This document shows, in pieces, positions 35,658 to 42,069 of a DNA stretch of 42,069 nucleotides. The DNA is from Bacteroidales bacterium (GTDB lineage Bacteria > Bacteroidota > Bacteroidia > Bacteroidales > UBA7960), in contig SKOK01000108.1 of NCBI GenBank assembly GCA_007120085.1, positions 1 to 42,069 on the forward strand. Direction: 5' to 3'. A program made the translations under genes and the position numbers. The notes under the pieces were generated by a model. The model worked only from the letters and a program-made list of their open reading frames with translations, was not told the DNA's origin and searched no databases. Each line of letters begins with the position of its first letter. The stretch's first letter is position 1.

Positions 35658-38105
35658 TTAGTTATGTCGCAAACGCTGAATTGACAGGTAGTCCAGGTAA
35701 TAAAGGAATCTTATTGAAAAGCTGTTGATCTGTGGTTGCCCAAGCATGTTGTCAAGGTTTTCGAAATAGTTTGCATAAATATTGCTGCTTCTGCTGTCAA
35801 TGATGTTCTTCCATGCAATGGTCATACGGCTGCCGGGAGCAAAATGCCAGGTGATCATCATATCGATGGTGAAGGCGTTATAGTTTATGTCGCTGATGTT
35901 AAGGTCATCTGAAACCGGCTTAAGCCTTCCGTCGGTTTGCAGGAAATAATAACTGCCGTTGTAATCAACCCGCGACCAATAGTGCCGCAGGTTAAAATTA
36001 AGGGAAAGCCTGTTGTTAAAAATGTAAGTTGTTTTGAATGTGTTGACGGTAGTTGGCGATTGCCGCCTGCCAAAATACACTGAGTCGGCATTCAGTTGCA
36101 TCACATATCCAATGTCGTTTGTTTTTTTGTTATACTCAAAACGATAGGCCATGTTGAATTTATCATTTACCCTTAAAGTTGGCTGCAGCATAAAACTGTA
36201 TTCATCCTGGGGCTGATCGGCATTGATCCGTTCGAAGCCCATGTTTCCGTCAAAGTATATTCTTTTGCGGTAATCTGATGACCAGCTAAGGTGGGTATTC
36301 CAGGCATCCTCCGTCCGGTAGAAACGGCCGGGGGCCCTGGGTTCAAAGTAGTCGCGCTCACCTCTCGGACTGTAAGTGTTGCGCCAGTTTATGAAGAATC
36401 TTGTATCAAACAACACCCTGAATGTATATTGCATTTGCAGGCCTGTGAAATTTTCAGGATCATAAAGCCTTGAATGATTGATGCTGAAGGAGTTTGTTAG
36501 AGTCCATATCCTCCAAAAAGGGTCAAAAATGTTGTGGCTTGCCGAAAAGGAATTGTTAACCTGGTTGTTTCGGCGCAGGAATCCCATATCATTCTGGTCG
36601 TAGTCGTTGCTGATCACATTGCGGCTGTAGTTGTATTGCCAGGTGCCGCCAAATTTCCCCATCCTGACATCATATTTATGGCCATAAACATTGTCACTGC
36701 CTGAAAGATACTGTTGGCTTACTGCCCCTGAGCCGCTTATGCGAAACATATTGCTCTGGTCCATGATCCTGAACTCAGTGCCGGTCACATTGGATGTATA
36801 ATCTTTTTCGGCACCGGCTACATTGGTGTTGATCAGGCTGATAAATGAGTTGTTTTTCAGGCTTTGGTCAACCACGACCAGGTTGTAATTTGTGAAATTC
36901 TGTGTGCTTACTGACCGTTTTTGTCCTGTGATGGTGTCTTTAAGGATGGCTTCTGATGGGGCCGTCATGGCGTTGAATATGCCTATGCCGAGTCCGCCCG
37001 AAGTGCGGCCCGATAATTTTGAAGCATTGATGAGGCGCGTTTCAAGAGGGTTTTCCAGCAATACCTCATTGGTGTCAAGCTGCTGTGCCGCCCGACGATA
37101 ATTCCTGGGTTGTGCCCCGATTCTGCGCGAATAAAACAGGTCTGCTTTCTCAAAAAGCTCCGTACCTTCAGTAAAGAACTGCCTGTTTTCATCATATTTG
37201 ACCTCAAAAGGGGAGAGGTTAAGTACCTTGGCATCCGACTGCACTTGTCCGAAGTCAGGAATCAGGGTAACATCCATTGTAAAGCTTGGGCTGATGCCTA
37301 GCTTCAGGTCCATGCCACCGTTGAAGGAGTTTGCCCAACCCTGATCAGCACCGTTTTTTTCCATATAATTGGAAATGTAAGGATACAGGGCGATTCGCGG
37401 AGGTGGTTTCACACCGCTGATGCCGTTCATTTGCCCCATGGAAGCCACGGGATCTCCTATTCTGCGATCCACAAAGTTCCAGCTTGATAATTCTCGCTTG
37501 CGCCTGATCTCACGCCAGAAGTTGATGCCCCAGGTTTGTATCTCCCCTTTTGGGAATCGCAGTGCGGAGTAGGGTATTTCCATTTCCACGATCCAGCCAT
37601 CATCCGTAATGCTGTGCTTGCTGACCCATACGGCATCCCAGTTGGTATCGCCGCGGGAGCCACCTCCCGACATGTTGCTGTCGGTTTGCACGCCGGATGC
37701 AGAGACCTGGAAGCGAAAACCATTGATGCCGTCGTTGAAAGGATTGATGTCAACATAGAAACGGTCTGCATTCAGGTTATCTCCAGAGTTGCGCAAACCC
37801 ATTTCTTGCAGGATGCTGTCGGGTGCAGGGTCAAACATCCTGGCTGCGATGTAAATGGCCCCGTCATTATACAGCACCCTGACTTCGGTGTCAAAACTTG
37901 CACGCCTGTCGTTGTGTGGCTCATATTGATGAAAGTCTGAAGCTGCATTTGCCTTTTGCCAAACAGCATCACGAAGCGTTCCGTCCATTTCGGGTGGAAG
38001 CGATGTTCTGACTGCCAATATCTCACGACGCTCCACAGATGCGCTAGATATCTGCCAGCCAGTTAAAAGAAAAAACAAGGGAAACAAAAATGCAGAAAAC
38101 CTCAT
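35658..38105 (-). CDS. DUF5916 outer-membrane protein with CBM9-like N-domain
   Basis: 815 residues from the ATG at 38105, which begins a signal peptide (MRFSAFLFPLFFLLTGW) and overlaps the stop of the upstream gene as ATGA. The frame extends 13 codons further up. An N-terminal carbohydrate-binding-like domain (about 30-220: PPEMDGTLRDAVW, FYVDINPFNDGINGF, VEMEIPYSALRF) is typical of family-9-like sandwiches. The C-terminal two thirds is a DUF5916 region rich in aromatic beta strands, probably an outer-membrane barrel. The family is common in Bacteroidota and its function is unknown; neighbours suggest envelope or peptide turnover. Coupling to the serine hydrolase is seen directly. Confidence 0.85.
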   Translation of the reverse strand: MRFSAFLFPLFFLLTGWQISSASVERREILAVRTSLPPEMDGTLRDAVWQKANAASDFHQYEPHNDRRASFDTEVRVLYNDGAIYIAARMFDPAPDSILQEMGLRNSGDNLNADRFYVDINPFNDGINGFRFQVSASGVQTDSNMSGGGSRGDTNWDAVWVSKHSITDDGWIVEMEIPYSALRFPKGEIQTWGINFWREIRRKRELSSWNFVDRRIGDPVASMGQMNGISGVKPPPRIALYPYISNYMEKNGADQGWANSFNGGMDLKLGISPSFTMDVTLIPDFGQVQSDAKVLNLSPFEVKYDENRQFFTEGTELFEKADLFYSRRIGAQPRNYRRAAQQLDTNEVLLENPLETRLINASKLSGRTSGGLGIGIFNAMTAPSEAILKDTITGQKRSVSTQNFTNYNLVVVDQSLKNNSFISLINTNVAGAEKDYTSNVTGTEFRIMDQSNMFRISGSGAVSQQYLSGSDNVYGHKYDVRMGKFGGTWQYNYSRNVISNDYDQNDMGFLRRNNQVNNSFSASHNIFDPFWRIWTLTNSFSINHSRLYDPENFTGLQMQYTFRVLFDTRFFINWRNTYSPRGERDYFEPRAPGRFYRTEDAWNTHLSWSSDYRKRIYFDGNMGFERINADQPQDEYSFMLQPTLRVNDKFNMAYRFEYNKKTNDIGYVMQLNADSVYFGRRQSPTTVNTFKTTYIFNNRLSLNFNLRHYWSRVDYNGSYYFLQTDGRLKPVSDDLNISDINYNAFTIDMMITWHFAPGSRMTIAWKNIIDSRSSNIYANYFENLDNMLGQPQINSFSIRFLYYLDYLSIQRLRHN

Positions 38106-40036
38106 ATCTTCCAGCCCAACAGATTCCAGAAATGGAGTTGCCAAATACTAATTATGAAGAGTAAGGTTGCGAAGCTGTAGAATAACCGGCTCGCAGCGCG
38201 GATATTGGGGGTTTTCCACACGACAAGGCTATTCCAGATCATCAATAATATAAAGGGAATCGCTGCCAAGGGAAAAAACAGTGCAATACGCATTGCCTTC
38301 GGTATCCCAAATACAATATCCGTGCCGCTGCTACTTGATACTATGATCAGCACTAAAAAGATCATAAAAAACAAAGCAGCAAAAAAGGCAGTAACCTTGG
38401 TGAAAGGAGGTAGTGGATGCGGTGTACGTGGGGTTTTGTCATACCTCCTTCTAATGAAATACATCCATGGCCAGGCCAGAAGAATAAACAAGCTTACGAC
38501 TATTGTGAGGGCGAGTAACAGCAGATGCAGTCCAGGTTCGTATATGGTTTTCATTCTGTCGAAAGCGAGTATTGGGAGGTTGCTGATGTACATTTTCTCA
38601 GCTTTTCCTTTGTCTGAAAGGTCAAAGGCTATAAAAATGTTGTCGGAAGCAATGTAAAAGCTTGTGCTATCGACCGGGGCCATTTTTTTCAGCTCTCCTT
38701 CAAAATCTTTTATGGCGAGAGATGTATTGTCAAGGCTTATTTCCAAGGTGTTCATAAAGCCGATCAATTTAAGCAGATCCGTGTGCGGGCGGCGGTTAGG
38801 AATGTATTTTCCCGTAAAACCTGCCAGGTATTCTTCGGTGAGATGCATCGGCTCGGGCTGTGTTTCCGGTGCAGGAAAAAACCGTTTGACAAACTGGGTG
38901 ATTACGTCAACATAAGTGCTTCCACCGCTCTCGCTGTTGAACGACATGAACACACCTGTTTCATATTCAGGGAAAAGGGCCAGCAGTGAGTGAAAAAGGA
39001 AGGTGTTGCCCCCATGACCAATGATCTGAACATGGGGCATGCTAATATCCATAAAACCGTGAAGAGCCGGATTCATAAACGGAGCATGCTGAAGTACAGG
39101 TTGTTTCATTATGGCATATGTTGCAGAGTCCATCAGGCTGATGGTGTCTTTTCTGGCATTGTTGAGCAAGGCATCCATAAATATGAGCATATCTTTCGCG
39201 GTGGTACTTGCGCCACCTGCACCTGCCATTGGAACGACCTCAAAGCCCTGGGCCTCAAAACGGCCGTTGCGGAATGCGTATCCATTCGACATATGCGTCT
39301 TCAGTTTGTCAGGAATGGGTTGCCTGAAAGTTGTAGAGCGCATACCCAGCGGCTCCAGGATGTTTTCTTCCACATACTCTTCAAAAGCTTTGCCAGAAAC
39401 GAGTTCGACAAGATATTGAGCCAGGCCGGTTCCGTGGTTGCTATATGCTGCCTCCTGCAAGGGCGGGAAAATCCTTTTGGGTATGTTATTTTGAAAAATT
39501 TGTTCCAGTGGAGGTATGGGGGCATCTTCGCGGATGAAAAGCTCCAGCAGGATGTCTTCAAAGCCGGGTGTGTGCGATAAGATGCTGCGTAACGTAATGG
39601 GTTCTTCGAAGGTATCCGGAATCGAGAAGGCGGAAACGTAAGCATTGATGTCGGTGTCCAGATCGAGTCTTCCTTGTTCAACTTGTTGCATGACAGCTAT
39701 CCAGGTGAAAAGCTTTGAAATGGAACCAATGCGAAAAATGCTTGTTTCGGGATCAACCTTAATTTTTCTTTCCACGTCTGCATAGCCATAGCCCTTGAGT
39801 AAAAGTGTTTCGCCCCTGTGCATGATGCCCAAGGTGGCACCGGCAATTTTTTGCTTGTCCATGTAGGCCAGGATGATGCCTTCCATGAAGGCTTCCAGTT
39901 CGCCAATATTTTCCAGGTTGTGGGCTTGCAGATCAGTGGTTTGCTGCTGGTTGGCATGGCCGGAAACGCCCGGCAGGCATGTGACCATGATCATGAATAA
40001 AAAAGCAGGCAGAAGTTTGCCATTTATATATCGCAT
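38102..40036 (-). CDS. Serine hydrolase, class C beta-lactamase family, membrane-anchored
   Basis: 644 residues. A signal peptide (MRYINGKLLPAFLFMIMVTC) leads to a beta-lactamase-fold domain (about 50-390) with the SxxK motif at Ser105-Lys108 (GSISKLF), a YSN motif (near 197) and GHGGNTF in place of the third KTG element. A linker is followed by about four transmembrane helices at about 500-640. The cysteine in VTC near position 20 lies close to a possible lipobox but is not a clear match. It probably hydrolyses a D-amino-acid peptide or an ester in the periplasm, not a beta-lactam. Its stop overlaps the start of the DUF5916 gene. Confidence 0.88.
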   Translation of the reverse strand: MRYINGKLLPAFLFMIMVTCLPGVSGHANQQQTTDLQAHNLENIGELEAFMEGIILAYMDKQKIAGATLGIMHRGETLLLKGYGYADVERKIKVDPETSIFRIGSISKLFTWIAVMQQVEQGRLDLDTDINAYVSAFSIPDTFEEPITLRSILSHTPGFEDILLELFIREDAPIPPLEQIFQNNIPKRIFPPLQEAAYSNHGTGLAQYLVELVSGKAFEEYVEENILEPLGMRSTTFRQPIPDKLKTHMSNGYAFRNGRFEAQGFEVVPMAGAGGASTTAKDMLIFMDALLNNARKDTISLMDSATYAIMKQPVLQHAPFMNPALHGFMDISMPHVQIIGHGGNTFLFHSLLALFPEYETGVFMSFNSESGGSTYVDVITQFVKRFFPAPETQPEPMHLTEEYLAGFTGKYIPNRRPHTDLLKLIGFMNTLEISLDNTSLAIKDFEGELKKMAPVDSTSFYIASDNIFIAFDLSDKGKAEKMYISNLPILAFDRMKTIYEPGLHLLLLALTIVVSLFILLAWPWMYFIRRRYDKTPRTPHPLPPFTKVTAFFAALFFMIFLVLIIVSSSSGTDIVFGIPKAMRIALFFPLAAIPFILLMIWNSLVVWKTPNIRAASRLFYSFATLLFIISIWQLHFWNLLGWKI

Positions 40037-40225
40037 AGGATAATAATTTGTCGATTAGGACTGTAAAATTAGCAAAGCTTGTTGAAACAAGATTGTTCTA
40101 AAGTAAAAATAATCATTTTATTAACATATTTATAGAAATCCCATTCGAACTTATTCAAGCGGCGAAATATGTTTTTTCAAAAATTGGAAGAGAAAGGCCT
40201 GGAGGAGAAGCTGAAGTTGCAGATG

Positions 40226-40432
40226 TTAGAGTTCAACTTTGCCGTTGATCTTTTCGAGCATCAGGTAAATTTCATCTACGCAGCCTCCGCACATCGTGCC
40301 GGCGGTTGTTGCATCGCCAACGTCTTCAATGGTTTTGAGCTGTTGTTCGCGTATGGCTTTTTCTACCTCGCCATAGCTTATCTCGTTGCAGGTGCAAATG
40401 ATGGTGTCTGGGTTCATAGGCTTATGGTTCAT
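40226..40432 (-). CDS. BFD-like [2Fe-2S]-binding protein
   Basis: 68 residues. Four cysteines fit the BFD-like pattern: CTC in IICTCNEIS and CGGC in TMCGGCVDE. It resembles bacterioferritin-associated ferredoxin and the small Fe-S domains of nitrite reductase and NifU. It probably carries an electron or delivers iron-sulfur units. The first five residues (MNHKP) are encoded by the heptamer array B, so the true start may be the ATG at 40417 (MNPDTIICTC). It is isolated from other genes by repeat DNA; the other iron-sulfur gene in the window lies 540 bp away in the same orientation. Confidence 0.82.
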   Translation of the reverse strand: MNHKPMNPDTIICTCNEISYGEVEKAIREQQLKTIEDVGDATTAGTMCGGCVDEIYLMLEKINGKVEL

Positions 40433-40494
40433 TGTTACGGGTTTCTGGTTACGGGTTTCTGGTTTCTAATTTCTAATTTTTGGTTGATGGTTTC
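40410..40494 (-). repeat. Heptamer tandem array B
   Basis: Ten phased 7-bp units at 40425-40494 (plus strand TGGTTCA, TTGTTAC, GGGTTTC, TGGTTAC and variants). A GGGTTCA unit and an 8-bp unit continue towards 40410, inside the start of the BFD-like gene. On the minus strand the units read CAGAAAC, CCGTAAC and CAGTAAC-like, as in array C. Confidence 0.88.
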
Positions 40495-40531
40495 TGATCG
40501 ATGATGTTTTTCCTTTGAGGCGCGACTGTAT

Positions 40532-40551
40532 TGGCCGGGCTTGACCGGCCA
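40532..40551. repeat. GCTTGA-loop hairpin, third copy
   Basis: TGGCCGG (40532-40538), loop GCTTGA (40539-40544), CCGGCCA (40545-40551). The loop is the reverse complement of the TCAAGC loop in the two copies at 14982-15033, and the stem differs by paired changes. Confidence 0.75.
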
Positions 40552-40579
40552 GCAAAATAACCCAGGGTGTGCTGTAGGC

Positions 40580-40597
40580 GACGACACTGGGGTCGTC
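40580..40597. repeat. GACGAC/GTCGTC hairpin
   Basis: A 6-bp perfect stem with the 6-nt loop ACTGGG. It lies 28 bp after the GCTTGA-loop hairpin. No U-tract follows. Confidence 0.6.
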
Positions 40598-40667
40598 CGC
40601 AATCAAAAAGGCGGTGGCCACAATGCGGTAATGACATAATGTTCTTTATTCATTGTTTTTTTGCGCT

Positions 40668-40698
40668 CTTTGCGAGGAACAAAAAATTCCACGCAAAG
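40668..40698. repeat. CTTTGCG/CGCAAAG inverted repeat
   Basis: CTTTGCG-A-GGAA (40668-40679) pairs with TTCC-A-CGCAAAG (40687-40698), with one A-A mismatch and a 7-nt loop. Further CGCAAA units follow at about 40701 and 40716. Confidence 0.7.
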
Positions 40699-40970
40699 GC
40701 CGCAAAAGTTTCTCACGCAAAGGTGTCATTAGTAGTCCCTCAGTATGAGCAAAATACAGCTCGAGATCAAATAACTTCAAAAACAAGTTACATAAGAGCG
40801 ATAGCGAAGAATCTCTCAGCCCAAACAAATCCTTCACTCCGCTATGCTCCATTCAGGATGACAATCTGCCGCGAACCTTCCAGCTTCCAGCTTCGGGCTA
40901 ACAAGATTTCCGGGGTAAAAATACAAATTATTTATCGGCGGCTTTCACTGCCAGGGTCATTAAATACTTG

Positions 40971-41900
40971 TCATATCCATTCTTCTTTGATCACTTCGCC
41001 TTGCAGACTTACTGTTATGGCTTTAACCGGCACTTTTCGGTTTGCTCTTTCGCTGGCCAGTTGTGCCATTTGCAGCAATCCTGAGCAGCAGGGTACCTGC
41101 ATTTTCATTACGGTTAACGTATTGATGCTGGCATCGTTGATCATTGCAGTCAGTTTGTCAATATAAACTTCTTTGCCCTGATCAAGCTTCGGGCAGGCAA
41201 TCGCCAGGCCCTTCCCTGCCAAATATTTGCTGTGAAAATTGCCCATCGAAAAAGCTACGCAGTCGGCAGCTAACAACACATCCGCATTTTGAAAATATGG
41301 GGCTTGCGGGTTGAGCAGATGAAGCTGCACAGGCCACTGCCTGAGCATGGAGCTTTGCTCTGTTTGGTTGTTTACCTCCACCGCCCTCGCAGGCTTTTCA
41401 AAATCCATCATTTGGGATCCGGGACAACCGCCAAAATGAACCTGACCATTCTTTAAGGATCTTTTAATATCATTATCAGTAACTTGCGAAGTGCCTTCGT
41501 GATCTTGTTTGCTCATAATGGGATTATTGTTAAATGGTTTTAGTTTCGTTAGGTTTACCTTGAGCTTGTGCTCTTTGATGTATTGTATGCCTTGTTCCAC
41601 AAATTCTGTTTGCAGATGGTCAATTAAATGGTTAAGGTGTGCGATTACGGTAGCTTCACCTTTTGGTGAAATCCTTTCCATTACTTTGTATTCGTCATAA
41701 GGTTCGGCCTCTCTTTCTTCGAGCGTGATGGCCGCAACCGGGCATTCGGGGATGCAAGCCCCCAGTCCGTCGCAATACAGGTCGCTGATCATGCGTGCTT
41801 TTCCGTCAATCAGCTGCAAGGCGCCCTCGTGGCAGCCCTCAACGCAAAGACCACATCCGTTGCAGAGGTCTTCGTCTATTTTAATTATGGTTCGTTTCAT
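40971..41900 (-). CDS. 4Fe-4S ferredoxin-type protein with C-terminal extension
   Basis: 309 residues. The first cluster motif is CNGCGLCVEGC (Cys13, 16, 19, 23), canonical. The second reads CDGLGACIPECP, where the second cysteine of CxxCxxCxxxCP is leucine, so this site binds a different or incomplete cluster; CDGLGAC is typical of this protein type as I recall it. Residues about 160-309 form a further domain with cysteines in FGGCPGSQMM, LAADCVAF, IACPKLD and VPCCSGL, perhaps more metal sites. No signal peptide is present. It is likely a cytosolic electron-transfer or redox-sensing protein. The ATG follows heptamer array C with no gap. Confidence 0.85.
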   Translation of the reverse strand: MKRTIIKIDEDLCNGCGLCVEGCHEGALQLIDGKARMISDLYCDGLGACIPECPVAAITLEEREAEPYDEYKVMERISPKGEATVIAHLNHLIDHLQTEFVEQGIQYIKEHKLKVNLTKLKPFNNNPIMSKQDHEGTSQVTDNDIKRSLKNGQVHFGGCPGSQMMDFEKPARAVEVNNQTEQSSMLRQWPVQLHLLNPQAPYFQNADVLLAADCVAFSMGNFHSKYLAGKGLAIACPKLDQGKEVYIDKLTAMINDASINTLTVMKMQVPCCSGLLQMAQLASERANRKVPVKAITVSLQGEVIKEEWI

Positions 41901-41977
41901 TGGTTCATAGTTTATGGTTCATGGTTGCTGGTTGCTGGTTACTGGTTTCTGGTTTCTGGTTTCTGGTTACTGGTTAC
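41901..41977 (-). repeat. Heptamer tandem array C (11 phased units)
   Basis: Eleven 7-bp units in perfect register: TGGTTCA, TAGTTTA, TGGTTCA, two TGGTTGC, TGGTTAC, three TGGTTTC, two TGGTTAC on the plus strand. On the minus strand they read CAGTAAC, CAGAAAC and CAGCAAC towards the ferredoxin-type gene. It begins at the base before that gene's ATG and ends in the truncated gmd frame. Confidence 0.95.
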
Positions 41978-42069
41978 GGCCGAGATAAATACATCCGTTT
42001 TTTCCGGCAACAAGATGGGCAACGGCGCGGGTGATCTTGCGCGTCACAAATGTCTCACCCCGCCGCGGG
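41967..42069 (-). pseudogene. gmd: GDP-mannose 4,6-dehydratase fragment, truncated at a repeat
   Basis: On the minus strand, from the right edge, the frame reads [17 protein letters not shown] and then, after a short variable stretch, IYLG. This matches the stretch near residues 190-215 of Gmd, a 370-residue SDR enzyme that makes GDP-4-keto-6-deoxymannose from GDP-mannose. After IYLG the family has N[ML]D and RDWG; here the frame continues as RNQ and stops at TAA (41969-41967), inside heptamer array C. About 160 residues of the C-terminus are therefore missing. The N-terminal half lies outside the window. Either the gene was cut by the repeat or the assembly is joined wrongly here. Confidence 0.75.

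Larger units (their letters stand above)
40433..40970. other. 538-bp gene-free spacer filled with repeat units
   Basis: No credible gene is seen. From left to right it holds array B, the TGGCCGG-GCTTGA-CCGGCCA hairpin (40532-40551), a GACGAC/GTCGTC hairpin (40580-40597), a longer inverted repeat of CTTTGCG and GGAA (40668-40698), more CGCAAAG copies up to about 40723, and three CTTCCAG-like heptamers at 40877-40897. The mix suggests an accumulation of short intergenic repeats. Confidence 0.7.

Noticed and set aside
40169-40504. Plus-strand open frame of 111 codons over the BFD-like gene
   Set aside because: It lies opposite a gene with a clear cysteine pattern, includes array B as codons, and resembles no known protein.

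Overview
The window is about 42 kb of bacterial chromosome from a member of the Bacteroidota. The evidence is: several promoters of the phylum-specific form TTG-N20-TAnnTTTG; short 288-residue sigma-70 factors; small proteins largely confined to the phylum (DUF4295 after ribosomal L33, and DUF5606); a DUF5916 outer-membrane protein; and A-rich leaders with few Shine-Dalgarno sites. I cannot place it below phylum with confidence. The window may be a whole contig from a metagenome, because both ends cut through genes.

Layout. 1-3025: the tail of an unidentified gene, a 19-unit heptamer repeat, a sodium:solute symporter and a porin-like protein. 3119-6246: a DUF2007/universal-stress fusion, an alpha/beta hydrolase, a YbaN-like membrane protein and a SlyD-like prolyl isomerase, in tightly packed convergent pairs. 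6444-9256: rpmG, DUF4295, ftsY and rimO (translation and protein targeting). 9253-15901, minus strand: an M14 peptidase, a phosphohexomutase, mltG, a GNAT acetyltransferase and dapF, several of which serve the cell wall. 16146-20510: an HtrA protease, a primary-type sigma factor and a CpdB/UshA-like nucleotidase. 20550-32883, minus strand: an aspartyl protease with a PDZ domain, pyrD with a DUF5606 gene, a pyrG-yidC-purB-ABC exporter block, and a sigma factor-rpe-PsiE block. 33013-35516: pnp and rpsO. 35658-40036: a translationally coupled DUF5916 protein and serine hydrolase. 40226-42069: two small iron-sulfur protein genes, repeat-rich spacers, and a gmd gene cut short by a repeat.

Most of the window is ordinary housekeeping DNA. 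I see no mobile element with a transposase, no CRISPR array, no rRNA or tRNA, no defence island and no biosynthetic cluster. The most unusual signal is a family of perfectly phased 7-bp repeats (CAGTWAY-like). They occur at three places, always in the same orientation relative to the gene that follows, and always at or just before its start codon. In two places the repeat also supplies the stop codon of the coding sequence before it, once apparently truncating gmd. A second signal is a small hairpin family that keeps one six-base loop while its stem changes by compensating substitutions. A third is a pair of primary-type sigma factor genes 14 kb apart, one of which carries a perfect 16-bp palindrome just before its start codon.
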